A DNA stretch of 64,000 nt from Pseudomonas fluorescens. Lineage in GTDB: Bacteria; Pseudomonadota; Gammaproteobacteria; Pseudomonadales; Pseudomonadaceae. Positions 1-11,542 of this stretch are shown in pieces. Numbering within the stretch: position 1 is the stretch's first letter; each line of letters begins with the position of its first letter. Where the stretch lies: the NCBI RefSeq assembly GCF_000968015.1, contig NZ_LACH01000031.1, positions 1-64,000 of the forward strand, given 5' to 3'. The notes beneath the pieces are model-generated. The model did not search any database and was not told the DNA's origin. It saw nothing but the letters and a program-made list of their open reading frames with translations. The position numbers and the translations under genes were made by a program.

Positions 1-16
1 TTCGGCAGCTCCTACA
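1..16. repeat. Partial copy of intergenic hairpin repeat
   Basis: The first 16 bases, TTCGGCAGCTCCTACA, are identical to part of the left arm of the perfect 30-bp inverted repeat at 43173-43249. The window edge therefore cuts a copy of the same repeat family, and the rest of the hairpin would lie just upstream. Confidence 0.75.
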
Positions 17-32
17 GGGGATCAGTGTTTAA

Positions 33-59
33 CAATTTAAATTGCACACAATTCAATTG
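33..59. promoter_or_regulatory. Tandem OhrR/OspR-type operators upstream of gpx-ospR
   Basis: Two palindromes sit side by side: CAATTTAAATTG at 33-44 and CAATTCAATTG at 49-59. Both have the CAATT...AATTG form known for OhrR-family peroxide sensors. They lie 43-70 bp upstream of the gpx start. The second gene of the operon encodes an OhrR-type regulator, so autoregulation is the natural reading (inference). Confidence 0.7.
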
Positions 60-102
60 CTCGCTATGTTTGTCTCATCTTCCCTCATTCAGAGTCCGAA
101 CC

Positions 103-588
103 ATGAGCGACAACCTGCTGAGCATCCCTTGCACCACCATCAAGGGTGAGCAAAAGACCCTGGCGGATTACGCCGGCAAGGCCGTGTTGGTGGTCAATAC
201 CGCGAGCAAATGCGGCTTCACCCCGCAGTACAAAGGCCTTGAAGAGTTGTGGCAGACCTACAAGGATCAAGGCCTGGTGGTGCTGGGCTTTCCGTGTAAC
301 CAGTTCGGCAAGCAAGAGCCGGGCAACGAAGGGGCGATTTCCGAGTTCTGCGAGTTGAACTTCGGCGTCAGTTTTCCGCTGTTCAAAAAGATTGAAGTCA
401 ATGGCGCTGGCGCCCACCCGCTGTTCGTTCAACTGAAAAAACGCGCGCCGGGTGTGCTGGGTTCCCAGGGCATCAAGTGGAACTTCACCAAGTTTCTGAT
501 CGGCAAGGATGGCAAGTTGGTCAAGCGCTTCGCCCCCGCGACCAAGCCGCAGGACCTGACCCGCGAGATCGAAGCCCTGCTCAAATGA
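103..588 (+). CDS. gpx: Glutathione peroxidase-family thiol peroxidase
   Basis: This is a 161-residue Gpx-family protein that reduces hydroperoxides in the cytoplasm. The catalytic set is visible: Cys37 in NTASKCGFTPQY, Gln71 in FGKQEP, and Trp126-Asn127 in IKWNFTKF. A further cysteine, Cys83 in EFCELNF, sits where the resolving Cys of thioredoxin-dependent bacterial Gpx enzymes lies, so it is probably a 2-Cys thiol peroxidase rather than a glutathione-specific one (family knowledge). I start at ATG 103 because the protein then begins like family members; the open frame continues upstream through the operator region to 25. Its TGA overlaps the ATG of the next gene, so the two are translationally coupled. 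P. aeruginosa has the same pair (PA2826-ospR). Confidence 0.93.
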   Translation: MSDNLLSIPCTTIKGEQKTLADYAGKAVLVVNTASKCGFTPQYKGLEELWQTYKDQGLVVLGFPCNQFGKQEPGNEGAISEFCELNFGVSFPLFKKIEVNGAGAHPLFVQLKKRAPGVLGSQGIKWNFTKFLIGKDGKLVKRFAPATKPQDLTREIEALLK

Positions 589-1029
589 ACACCTTGTCAG
601 TCGATTCCCTGAAGCTTGACAGTCAACTGTGCTTCAAGCTGTACGCCGCTTCCCGGGCGGTGATCCGCGCCTACAAGCCGATGCTCGATCAGCTCGGCCT
701 GACCTACCCGCAATACCTGGCGATGCTGGTGTTGTGGGAATGGCAGGAGGCAGCCCCCGAGCAGCCGACGGTCAAGGCGTTGGGCGAACGCCTGGCGCTG
801 GATTCCGGCACGCTGACGCCGTTGCTCAAGCGTCTTGAGCAACTGCAACTGGTTCAGCGTCAGCGCTCGGTGCGGGACGAGCGTGAAGTGCACTTGAGCC
901 TGTCGCCAAGCGGCAAGGCTTTGCGTGATCAGGTCGGGCCGCTCAAGGCCCGCCTGTTATGCGACAGCGGTGTGGATCTGGATCGCCTGAATGACCTGCG
1001 CGAGGGTCTTGATCACCTTTTGGGGCAAA

Positions 1030-1046
<17 letters not shown>
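585..1046 (+). CDS. ospR: MarR-family peroxide-sensing repressor (OhrR/OspR type)
   Basis: A 153-residue winged-helix MarR protein starting at ATG 585 inside the gpx stop (ATGA overlap). The N-terminal LCFKLYAASRA segment carries the OhrR sensor cysteine, Cys16. A second cysteine, Cys126 in ARLLCDSG, lies 110 residues later, the spacing I recall for the redox pair of P. aeruginosa OspR. It is therefore probably a 2-Cys sensor that leaves DNA when oxidised by organic peroxide. The likely targets are the two CAATT palindromes at 33-59. The gene converges with and overlaps the 3' end of the sagS-like gene by 17 bp (1030-1046). OspR is best supported by synteny; plain OhrR is the alternative. Confidence 0.87.
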
Positions 1047-3393
<2,347 letters not shown>

Positions 3394-3517
3394 AGTCGAT
3401 CATGCATGGATACCGATGTTCTCGCGAGCCCTTGGGCAAAGGGATGAGCCTGACACCGAACGCTGTGTTTAGTCGCTGTATCGCCATCATTACTGTGAAC
3501 GAGCCCGAGGAGAAGAC

Positions 3518-4408
3518 GTGGATTCCCGATTAAATGCTTTTCTTGAACGCGCCGATGCCGTTTTGGCCCGTATCGAACCGCTGCTGCCTGCGCCTCGGCA
3601 AGCTATCGACTGGAATCATTGCCTTGCCGCGCGCTGGCAGCGCGAGGGGCGCAGCGGGTTTCTGTTGCCGCTGGAAGTCAGCCTCGACATGCGTTTGTCC
3701 GACCTGATCGGTGTCGACCGGCAACTGGAGCAACTGGGGCGAAATACCCAACAGTTCCTCGATGGCATGCCGGCCAACCACGCATTGCTCTGGGGGGCGC
3801 GCGGCACCGGTAAATCGTCGCTGGTGCGCGCCTTGCTGGCCGAACACGCAAAGGCCGGTCTGCGGCTGATCGAGATCGAACGCGATCACCTGGCGGACTT
3901 GCCGCGCGTGGTCGAACAGATCGCCAAGCTGCCCCAGCGTTTCGTGCTGTTCTGCGATGACCTGTCGTTCGAGTCGGGCGAGGGTGATTACCGGGTGCTC
4001 AAGAGCGTGCTCGACGGCTCTCTCGAACAGGCCCCGGATAACGTTTTGTTGTACGCCACGTCCAACCGTCGCCATCTGGTACCGGAAAAGGAAAGCGATA
4101 ACGAAAACTGGAAACGCGTTGACGGCGAACTCCATCCCAGCGAGGCGGTTGAAGACAAGATTGCACTGTCGGACCGTTTTGGATTGTGGCTGTCGTTCTA
4201 TCCGTTTACCCAGGAACACTTTCTCAACGTCGTCGAACACTGGATCGGTCAACTGGCCGACAAGGCGGGCCTTAAGTGGCAGCGAGACGAAGCACTGGAC
4301 ATCCTCGCGGTGCGCTGGGCCACGGGCCGGGGTAATCGCAACGGACGTTGCGCGTATCAATTTGCCCGCTATTGGGTCGGGCTGAAGCTGTTGGAGCACA
4401 AGGCATGA
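3518..4408 (+). CDS. DUF815-type AAA ATPase
   Basis: A 296-residue P-loop ATPase of the DUF815 family, function unknown. Walker A is WGARGTGKSS, and Walker B is FVLFCDDLSF. A conserved block of the family, LYATSNRRHLVPEK, follows. The start is GTG 3518, preceded by an AGGAG at 3508-3512 with five bases of spacing. The gene overlaps the next one by four bases (ATGA), so it is co-transcribed with the methionine sulfoxide reductase. The same order follows sagS in P. aeruginosa (PA2823, PA2822). The gene is divergent from sagS across 3394-3517. Confidence 0.88.
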   Translation: MDSRLNAFLERADAVLARIEPLLPAPRQAIDWNHCLAARWQREGRSGFLLPLEVSLDMRLSDLIGVDRQLEQLGRNTQQFLDGMPANHALLWGARGTGKSSLVRALLAEHAKAGLRLIEIERDHLADLPRVVEQIAKLPQRFVLFCDDLSFESGEGDYRVLKSVLDGSLEQAPDNVLLYATSNRRHLVPEKESDNENWKRVDGELHPSEAVEDKIALSDRFGLWLSFYPFTQEHFLNVVEHWIGQLADKAGLKWQRDEALDILAVRWATGRGNRNGRCAYQFARYWVGLKLLEHKA

Positions 4409-4887
4409 TTGATTTACAAAAGAGCGGCCAGGGTCTCGAAGGCTATGGCATGTTGTGGGCGCAATTGGAGTCATTGCTGGCGGACGAGCGGGATTTCATT
4501 GCCAACGCCGCGCAGTTCTCGGCGTTTCTGTACAACCAGCTCGATGACCTGAACTGGGCCGGGTTCTACCTCAATCGCAACGAAGAATTGGTGCTTGGCC
4601 CGTTTCAAGGGCAGATCGCCTGCGTGCGGATTCCGTTCGGCCGGGGTGTATGCGGAGCGGCGGCGGCCACCTTGCAGACCCAGTTGGTCGAGGACGTGCA
4701 CGCGTTCCCCGGACACATCGCTTGCGACAGCGCGTCGAACAGCGAGCTGGTCGTGCCACTGGTCAAAGACGGTCGTCTGATCGGCGTGCTGGACCTCGAT
4801 AGCCCGAAACTGGCGCGTTTTACCGCTGAAGATCAGGCCGGTATCGAGCAGTTGGCGGCGATTTTCCTGCGCCTGACCGACTGCTGA
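4405..4887 (+). CDS. msrC: Free methionine-(R)-sulfoxide reductase (GAF domain)
   Basis: A 160-residue single GAF-domain enzyme that reduces free L-methionine-(R)-sulfoxide. The three cysteines expected for fRMsr are present: Cys73 (QIACVRIPFG), Cys83 (RGVCGAAA) and Cys107 (HIACDSAS). Other family marks are LNWAGFYL and GVLDLDSP. The ATG at 4405 overlaps the stop of the DUF815 gene. Its stop codon ends at 4887, and the stop of the convergent HD-GYP gene begins at 4888, leaving no room for a terminator between the genes. Confidence 0.9.
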   Translation: MIDLQKSGQGLEGYGMLWAQLESLLADERDFIANAAQFSAFLYNQLDDLNWAGFYLNRNEELVLGPFQGQIACVRIPFGRGVCGAAAATLQTQLVEDVHAFPGHIACDSASNSELVVPLVKDGRLIGVLDLDSPKLARFTAEDQAGIEQLAAIFLRLTDC

Positions 4888-7863
4888 TCATGCCCTCAAG
4901 CCTGCCTTGACCAGCAGGCTTGTCGGATCAACCGCATCGATCTGTTGGGGATCGAGGAATCGATCGGCGTACTGCACGTAGATTTGCGCGTTGATGAACA
5001 GCCCGAACAACTCAGGATCGATGTGGGCATCCCGGCACATCGTGGCCATGATGCCCAGCGCTTCGCTCAAAGACTTGGCTTTCTTGTAGGGGCGATCGGC
5101 GGCGGTCAGTGCTTCGAAAATATCGGCAATCGCCATCATCCGCGCCGGCAGGCTCATTTCTTCGCGCTTCAACTGCTTGGGATACCCGGTGCCGTCCATT
5201 TTCTCGTGGTGGCCGCCGGCGATTTCCGCGACGTTGCCGAGGTGGCCGGGGAAGGGCAGGTGGCTGAGCATCAGAATCGTCTGCACCATGTGGTGATTGA
5301 TGATGTATCGCTCCTCGCGGGTCAGGGTGCCTCGGGCAACACTCAGGTTGTAGAGCTCGCCCCGGTTGTACTTGTGGGGCGGTACATCGAGCTTGAACCC
5401 CCACGGATTATCCTCCGGAATCAGTTCGGCTTCGGGCCGTTCGAACAGGTGCTCGGGTTTGTCCGCCAGCAATGGCTCGCTGACTGGTAGTGTCGGTGCC
5501 GGGGTTTGCGCCTGACGCCGGTTCTCTTCCCAGGAAACGCCCAGCCGGTCATCCAGCGTTCGGGTCCAGGTGCGTTGGGCGATGCTGCGCAGGCGTTGCA
5601 GGTCGGACTCGGCCATCGCCTCGCCACCCAGGTTGCAGCGGGCAACGAACGCGAAATCATCGTCCAGTCCCGCCAACGTGGCGTTGCGCAGTTCGGCCAG
5701 TTGCTGTTCGTCACTGCCCAGGGCCATGGCTTGCCAATAGCTGATCCAGGCATCGCGCTTCAGCACTTCGAAGCGGGTGCGGATTTCGTGGATACGGTCG
5801 TTAAGCGTTTCCAGCTTCGTGGCTTTATCGACCACATATTCCGGAGTGGTGACCTTGCCGCAGTCGTGCAGCCAGGCGGCGATGTGCAGCGCTTCCCATT
5901 CATCGTCGGTGGGTTGATAGCCACTGAAGGCCGGGTCCTGGCTGGCCGCGGCAGCTTGGGCTAGCATCAGGGTCAGCGCGGGCACTCGCTGGCAGTGACC
6001 GCCGGTGTAGGGGCTTTTGGCGTCAATCGCACCCGCCAGCAGTCGAATGAAGGAATCCAGCAGTTGTTTTTGTTTATCTTGCAGACGCTGGCTTTCAATA
6101 CTCACGGCGGCCGCGCCGGACACGGCCTGGAGAAACGCGATGCGGTCCGGACGAAGTTTTTCCAGATCGCTCTGGTTGCCGGTATCGGCCAACAGCAGGA
6201 TCAGCAGGCCCACGGTTTCGTTATGACGATTGTGCAGCCGAATGCCGATCAGGTGAACGCGGGGACACTCCAGCGCAAGCAACACCTTCTGCAAATCCCC
6301 GGCCTGTTCAAAACCCAGCGTGGTGACGACGTTGTCGGCATTCGACAGCTGTTGTAGCCAAGCAGGGCTTTGCGGCGCCTGGAGTTCGTGTCCTCGAAGA
6401 TCAAATGACGGCAATGCCTGTGAGGTGCCGTTGACGACCAGACCATGGGGCTCCATGCGATCGCCATCACTTTCGCGCAGGTAGATCAGACCGGCCTGGG
6501 CCTGGCCGATTTTCACGGTTTCAAACAACACCCGTTCGAGCAAGGGGGCGAAGCGGGTCTCGGCGCTCAGGCTGTCGGTGATCTGGAAAAAACTCGCCAG
6601 GGTGTCTTTCATGCGCGTCATCGACACCCTCAGTTGGTCGACTTCGAGGACGGGAGAGCGACGTGAGGCCGGAAAGTTGAAATCAAAACTGCGAACCGCA
6701 TCGGCCTCCCGTACCAGCGCGCGCAGGGGCTTGACCAGAATCCGCGAGGTCAGCCAGCCCAGCGGCAGGCACAGCAACAACGTGGCCAGGGTAATCAGCG
6801 CGCCTTGCCAGCGCATGCGGTAGGCATCGACGAGTAACTCATCTTCCGGCACCAGCAGCGCCAGTTGCAGCCCCTGGGGGCCGCCTTCCTGCATGCGGCT
6901 GCGGGCAACGATCCATTGACGACCGGCGACATCCAGGCGATTACCTGCGGCGGAATTGTTGAGCAATGCGCCGAGGCTGGGGCTGAGGTCAGCGGCTTTG
7001 ATCAGGCGGGCAGTCTGATCGTCGATGATCAGTTTGCTGCTGTCGGGATACGCGATGGCATTCCCTTCGGCATCGAACAGCACGATTTCGGTACTGGGCG
7101 TCACGACATGTTTGGCCAGGGTTGCGGAGAGTTCCGCCAGGGTCAGGTCGGCACCCATGACAGCCTGTTTGCCACTGCGCCGGGCCAGGGTAGTGCCGAC
7201 ATTGTGGGTGGAGAAAAAGATGTAGGGTTCGGTGGTGATCTGATCGCTGTCGCCGCGGGCGTTGGCATACCAGGCGCGGGTTCGCGGATCGTAGGTTTCG
7301 TCGGGGGTGTCCTGGCGGCTGATGAGGGCCAGATCCTGATCGAAAAACAATGATTGGGAGCGGACCTGACCGCTGTTGCCTGTTCGTTCAATGCTCCACA
7401 CCTGATAAGCCGCGGTATCCGGTGCCTTGAGGAGCGTTTTCAGGTCGGGGGTTCGCAAGGGCCGAACCATGAAGAAATCACCGTTGCCATAGCCCAGATA
7501 CAACGAGGCCAGGTCGGGGTTGTCCTTGAGTGACTGGCTGAAGGGTTTGAGTAGCGCCAGGCGTTGCTCCAGGTCAGGTGCCTGGGTCGCCGGGTATTCC
7601 GCCAGCAGGGACAGCAGATGGCGAATCGGTTCATAAGTGGCGTGCAGGTCGAGACGGACGTCCTGCTCGATGCGGTTGAAGAGCTTTTCACTGCTGGAAA
7701 GAATGATCTGCGTGGTTTGCTGGTAGTTGAAAAGGCCCAGCACCACGCCAGTCAGCAACAGCAGGAAAGTGAACATCACGCTGATATGGACGTGCAGGGG
7801 AAACCGCCGTTGATCCGGGCGCAGTGGGCTGTGCATTGCAGGTCTCTCCATGATGGTTAACAC
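4888..7863 (-). CDS. Membrane HD-GYP c-di-GMP phosphodiesterase with Cache and GAF domains
   Basis: A 991-residue transmembrane signalling protein. Membrane segments lie near residues 27-45 and 352-372, with a periplasmic double-Cache-like sensor between them. A HAMP-like linker (about 372-425) and a GAF-like domain (about 430-595) follow. The C-terminal HD-GYP domain has His666-Asp667 in AWLHDCGKV and the signature HHEKMDGTGYP at 885-895, so the metal and catalytic motifs look intact. The distance of about 219 residues between the two motifs is far longer than in a minimal HD-GYP domain. It reflects an inserted segment of roughly 150 residues (about 695-845). It should degrade c-di-GMP in response to a periplasmic ligand (inference). 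Start codons at residues 1, 5 and 10 are all possible. Confidence 0.88.
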   Translation of the reverse strand: MLTIMERPAMHSPLRPDQRRFPLHVHISVMFTFLLLLTGVVLGLFNYQQTTQIILSSSEKLFNRIEQDVRLDLHATYEPIRHLLSLLAEYPATQAPDLEQRLALLKPFSQSLKDNPDLASLYLGYGNGDFFMVRPLRTPDLKTLLKAPDTAAYQVWSIERTGNSGQVRSQSLFFDQDLALISRQDTPDETYDPRTRAWYANARGDSDQITTEPYIFFSTHNVGTTLARRSGKQAVMGADLTLAELSATLAKHVVTPSTEIVLFDAEGNAIAYPDSSKLIIDDQTARLIKAADLSPSLGALLNNSAAGNRLDVAGRQWIVARSRMQEGGPQGLQLALLVPEDELLVDAYRMRWQGALITLATLLLCLPLGWLTSRILVKPLRALVREADAVRSFDFNFPASRRSPVLEVDQLRVSMTRMKDTLASFFQITDSLSAETRFAPLLERVLFETVKIGQAQAGLIYLRESDGDRMEPHGLVVNGTSQALPSFDLRGHELQAPQSPAWLQQLSNADNVVTTLGFEQAGDLQKVLLALECPRVHLIGIRLHNRHNETVGLLILLLADTGNQSDLEKLRPDRIAFLQAVSGAAAVSIESQRLQDKQKQLLDSFIRLLAGAIDAKSPYTGGHCQRVPALTLMLAQAAAASQDPAFSGYQPTDDEWEALHIAAWLHDCGKVTTPEYVVDKATKLETLNDRIHEIRTRFEVLKRDAWISYWQAMALGSDEQQLAELRNATLAGLDDDFAFVARCNLGGEAMAESDLQRLRSIAQRTWTRTLDDRLGVSWEENRRQAQTPAPTLPVSEPLLADKPEHLFERPEAELIPEDNPWGFKLDVPPHKYNRGELYNLSVARGTLTREERYIINHHMVQTILMLSHLPFPGHLGNVAEIAGGHHEKMDGTGYPKQLKREEMSLPARMMAIADIFEALTAADRPYKKAKSLSEALGIMATMCRDAHIDPELFGLFINAQIYVQYADRFLDPQQIDAVDPTSLLVKAGLRA

Positions 7864-7885
7864 ACTGCTCAGCGTCCAAGCATAG

Positions 7886-10800
7886 TTAAGGCTCTGTCAT
7901 TCTGCTTTTGCCGTTTTGGCCGATCTGTTGCTGCAATGCTTGCTCCAATTCGAGCATGGCGCGCTCTATAGCCTTGCTGCAATCGGCCACTTCTTCGTGA
8001 CGAAACACTTCATGGCAGGCCTTTTCCAGCGCCTCGCAGCTGTCGATCACCCGGGAGGCCTGGACGATTCGGGCGGCGCCCTTGATTTTGTGGGCGACGT
8101 CGAGAAAGGGCTGAGGTTCTTTGGAGGGGGACAGCGCCAGCAGTTCTTGTCGGTCCAGACGGTTGCTGTTCAACAGTTCGGTCAACAGTCGCTGGTCCAA
8201 TACCGGATCTCCGCCGGTCAAAAGACGCAGTCCTTGCAGGCTGAATGCGGGATCGCGAACGGTTGGCCCGATGCCTTCAAACCACTGACTCAAGGCTGTC
8301 AGGGTAAGGGGCTTGAACAGGCAGTCGTCCATCCCGGCTTGTTTGCAGCGTTGTATTTCTTCCGGTTGTGCGTTGGCGGTAAAACCCAGCACGGTACAGG
8401 GCGGGCGGTGCGTTTTTTGTTCGTGTTGGCGAATGGCGCGGGCCAGTTCGTATCCGTTCATGATCGGCATGTTGCAATCGACAATTACCAGATCGAACGG
8501 CTCGGCTGCCCATGCCTGAAGTCCCGCCTGGCCATCCGGTGCGACGCTGAATCGGTGGCCAAGAAACGCCAGTTGCTGGCACATGAGCAAGCGATTGGCG
8601 GGGTGATCGTCGACCACCAGAACATTCAACGGGGTCGTCGTGGTGCGGATTTGCGCTTCAGCAGTCTCCGGCATCTCTACGAGTGGCAGTGTCGCCAGGT
8701 GCAACGACACCTCGACGTGAGTGCCGACACCCGGCTGGCTGCTCAATTGCAGGCTGCCGCCCATCATTTCGCACAGGCTGCGGCTGATCACCAGCCCAAG
8801 CCCCGCCCCACCTCTGGCTGACTGCCCGGAGTGATCGGCCTGAGCGAAAGGTTCGAACAACCGCCGCTGATCCTGTTCACTGATCCCTATGCCGCTGTCG
8901 TGAACCTGCAACAGCATCCAGACCCGCTCAGGTTCGGCGGTTGGGTGCAGGTCGACGATGATCCTGATTTGGCCGCGCTCCGTGAACTTGATGGCATTGC
9001 TGACCAGATTGGACAAGACCTGCTTGAAGCGCATCGGGTCCAGCAGGACATCAAACTCCGGCTTGGCAGGGCGGAACTCCACCAGCAGCCGGAGGTTTTT
9101 CTGGCGTGCCAGTCCATCGAAGACCCGCACTACAGAGGCCACGATTTCACTTGGATTGACCCGTTCAGGGCTCAGGCTTAGCTGTCCAGACTCAATCCGT
9201 GCAATGTCGAGAATGTCCCCGATCAGCTCCAAGAGGTCCTTCGCCGAGTTGTACGCCACATCGATGGCCGGGCGATCCGGGTGCTCATGATCGATGCGTT
9301 TCAGCGTGAGTTCGAGCATGCCGATGACCGCATTCATCGGGGTGCGGATCTCATGGCTCATGGTCGCCAGAAAGGTGGTTTTGGCACGGTTGGCTTCATC
9401 GGCGCGCTCTTTGGCATAACGCAGATCATCGAACAGTTGCCGCCGTTCGCTGATGTCGATCCAGCCGCCGATGATGCCTTGCACTTCACCGCTCGAATCA
9501 CGGTAGGGAAGAATCCAGTGGTAAATCGTCAGTCTGCGGCCGCCGATATGCAGCGCGCGATCGAGAATCAGCGGTATGCCCTCGACCACGACGCGCTGGT
9601 AATCGGCCTGGTACTCCCGGGCTTCGAACGCATTGCTCATGTTGCCTTGTATGACGCCTTTGCCGATGACGTCTTCACGTCTCGCACAGAAGGCTTCCAG
9701 GTAACTGTCGTTGCAGCTTTGCAGCAGTCCCTGACGATCGCGGACGTAGAGGGGATGAGGCGTCCCGTTGACCAGTGATCGCATGAATTCGAATTGATCG
9801 TTCAACGCTCGCTCGGCTGCCTGACGCTGCTTTATCTGGCGACGCATGTAAGCGTTCCAGGCAGCGGAAATCAGCAGTAGCACCCCGGCACCGATAACGA
9901 TTTGGTAGAACAGTCGGTGATAGTTGCGCCAGGTACTTTGCGAGGACGCCGAATAGCCGCGCCAACGGCTGTTGATGATGCCCAGTTCTTCCGGAGCAAT
10001 ACTCAGCAGTGCCTTGTTGAGGATGGCGTTCAGTTCTTTGGCATCTCGGCCGGTGGCCAGGGAGAACGCGGCCTGCCGGGTGCCGATGGTGGTACTGATT
10101 TGAAGGGTGTGCTCGAAGAGCTGCGATGAGATGAAGTAGTTGGCAATCACCAGTGAATTCACCGCACCTTCTGCCTTGCCCTCGGCCAGCAACTCCACGG
10201 CGCTAAACGTGTCCGGGGTTTCAATCAGCCTGATCCGCGGGAACTCGCTGCGCAGGTAATCCACCAGGGGATTGCCTTGGGCGATTGCCAGGCGTTTGTC
10301 CTGTAACTGCGTAAGGCTTGTCGGACTGTCGGCGGCTTTGCGAGTCAACAGGACAAAAGAGTTTTGCAGATAGGGGCGGGTGAAGTTCAGCGTCGATTCA
10401 CGTTGGGCGCTGGGGAGCAGGGCGGCGATCAAGTCGGCCTTATTGTCCCTGATCTGCCCGATCATCTCGTCATCACTGCGGCTGCGACGGACGTCGAAGC
10501 GCAAACCGGTGCGCAATCTGATCAGTTCTAGCAAGTCGGCGCTAACCCCACGAAAGTTGCCATCACTGTCGAAAAACGTCAGCGGTGCAAAAGCCTCATT
10601 GACCACCACACGCACGACCGGGTGTTGCGCCAGCCAGCGTTCCTCATTGTGGGTGAGCTGCAGTTTTTGATCGGTGAGAAGCATGTCACTGCCGGCACTC
10701 CAGCGTTTGGCGATGTTGTCCCGTTCGTTGGTGGGGATGGCCATGAGTATTGCGTTGATGATCCCGAGCAGTGGCGGGTTGTCCTTGTGCACGGCAAAGC

Positions 10801-11542
10801 TGAAACCGTGGGCTTCGTGTTTGCCGAAATTGGCCATGCGGATGTTGTTCAGATACCCCTTGTTGATCATGTAATGGGTGGAAATGGTGTCACCCAGAAA
10901 AACGTCAGCCTGGTCGAAGGCAACGGCATTGATCGCATTCTGGTAGGACGGGAAGGACGTGATGATCGCCCTCGGATACAGTGCCTTCACCTCCTCCTGC
11001 GGCAAATAGTGATACACCATGCTCAGGCGCAGACCGGCCAGGCCATCGGTCAAGGATCGGGTTTCACCTTCGCGTGTCACCAGAACCGGCTGGTCCACCG
11101 CATAGGGGGTGGAAAGTACGATGTCAGCGTTGCGAGCTTCGAATCCATTGGCGGTCCCCAGCAAATCGATCTCGCCGTTTTCGAGTGCCTCTATAGCGGC
11201 CTCCCGGGACGAAAATCTCAGAACCTTGATTGGCAAACCGGTTGTTTTGCCGAGGATGCCCGCGTAATCGGCGGTAAAACCTTCGTAGTCGTGACCACTG
11301 ATGGTCAGGTCGAAAGGGGGGTAGTCCGGGGCTGACGTGCCCAGGATCAGTTCCTGTTTATTCTCAATCCATTGTCGTTGTGCGTTATCCAGTTGGACTT
11401 CCTGGTGTCCGGCCATTGAGCGACTCATCAGGGTGTAGTTCTCGCTGACGGTCTGCGCAGCGGCCACTGAGGCGGTCAGGCATAATCCTGCGGCCATGAG
11501 TGTCAGATAATCCTTTATACGACTGGGCATCCTGTTTCTCAC
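7886..11542 (-). CDS. rocS2: RocS2-like (EvgS/BvgS family) unorthodox sensor kinase
   Basis: A 1218-residue phosphorelay sensor. In order it has a signal peptide (about 1-29), two tandem periplasmic SBP_bac_3 domains (about 55-285 and 300-525), one membrane helix (about 547-564) and a PAS domain (about 585-700). His730 follows in ATMSHEIRTPMN, then an HATPase domain, a receiver with Asp1022 (VIVDCNMPIMNG) and an Hpt with His1151 (VAHKIKGAAR). All four phosphorelay sites are intact. It overlaps the upstream response-regulator gene by four bases, so they are one operon. P. aeruginosa RocS2 (PA3044) has nearly the same length and also sits next to dgt (from memory). Roc systems there control cup fimbriae and the MexAB-OprM pump (literature). 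The Venus-flytrap ligand is unknown. Confidence 0.88.
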   Translation of the reverse strand: MRNRMPSRIKDYLTLMAAGLCLTASVAAAQTVSENYTLMSRSMAGHQEVQLDNAQRQWIENKQELILGTSAPDYPPFDLTISGHDYEGFTADYAGILGKTTGLPIKVLRFSSREAAIEALENGEIDLLGTANGFEARNADIVLSTPYAVDQPVLVTREGETRSLTDGLAGLRLSMVYHYLPQEEVKALYPRAIITSFPSYQNAINAVAFDQADVFLGDTISTHYMINKGYLNNIRMANFGKHEAHGFSFAVHKDNPPLLGIINAILMAIPTNERDNIAKRWSAGSDMLLTDQKLQLTHNEERWLAQHPVVRVVVNEAFAPLTFFDSDGNFRGVSADLLELIRLRTGLRFDVRRSRSDDEMIGQIRDNKADLIAALLPSAQRESTLNFTRPYLQNSFVLLTRKAADSPTSLTQLQDKRLAIAQGNPLVDYLRSEFPRIRLIETPDTFSAVELLAEGKAEGAVNSLVIANYFISSQLFEHTLQISTTIGTRQAAFSLATGRDAKELNAILNKALLSIAPEELGIINSRWRGYSASSQSTWRNYHRLFYQIVIGAGVLLLISAAWNAYMRRQIKQRQAAERALNDQFEFMRSLVNGTPHPLYVRDRQGLLQSCNDSYLEAFCARREDVIGKGVIQGNMSNAFEAREYQADYQRVVVEGIPLILDRALHIGGRRLTIYHWILPYRDSSGEVQGIIGGWIDISERRQLFDDLRYAKERADEANRAKTTFLATMSHEIRTPMNAVIGMLELTLKRIDHEHPDRPAIDVAYNSAKDLLELIGDILDIARIESGQLSLSPERVNPSEIVASVVRVFDGLARQKNLRLLVEFRPAKPEFDVLLDPMRFKQVLSNLVSNAIKFTERGQIRIIVDLHPTAEPERVWMLLQVHDSGIGISEQDQRRLFEPFAQADHSGQSARGGAGLGLVISRSLCEMMGGSLQLSSQPGVGTHVEVSLHLATLPLVEMPETAEAQIRTTTTPLNVLVVDDHPANRLLMCQQLAFLGHRFSVAPDGQAGLQAWAAEPFDLVIVDCNMPIMNGYELARAIRQHEQKTHRPPCTVLGFTANAQPEEIQRCKQAGMDDCLFKPLTLTALSQWFEGIGPTVRDPAFSLQGLRLLTGGDPVLDQRLLTELLNSNRLDRQELLALSPSKEPQPFLDVAHKIKGAARIVQASRVIDSCEALEKACHEVFRHEEVADCSKAIERAMLELEQALQQQIGQNGKSRMTEP

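Noticed and set aside
25..102. N-terminal extension of gpx
   Set aside because: The added residues have no similarity to the family, and the segment holds the two operator palindromes.
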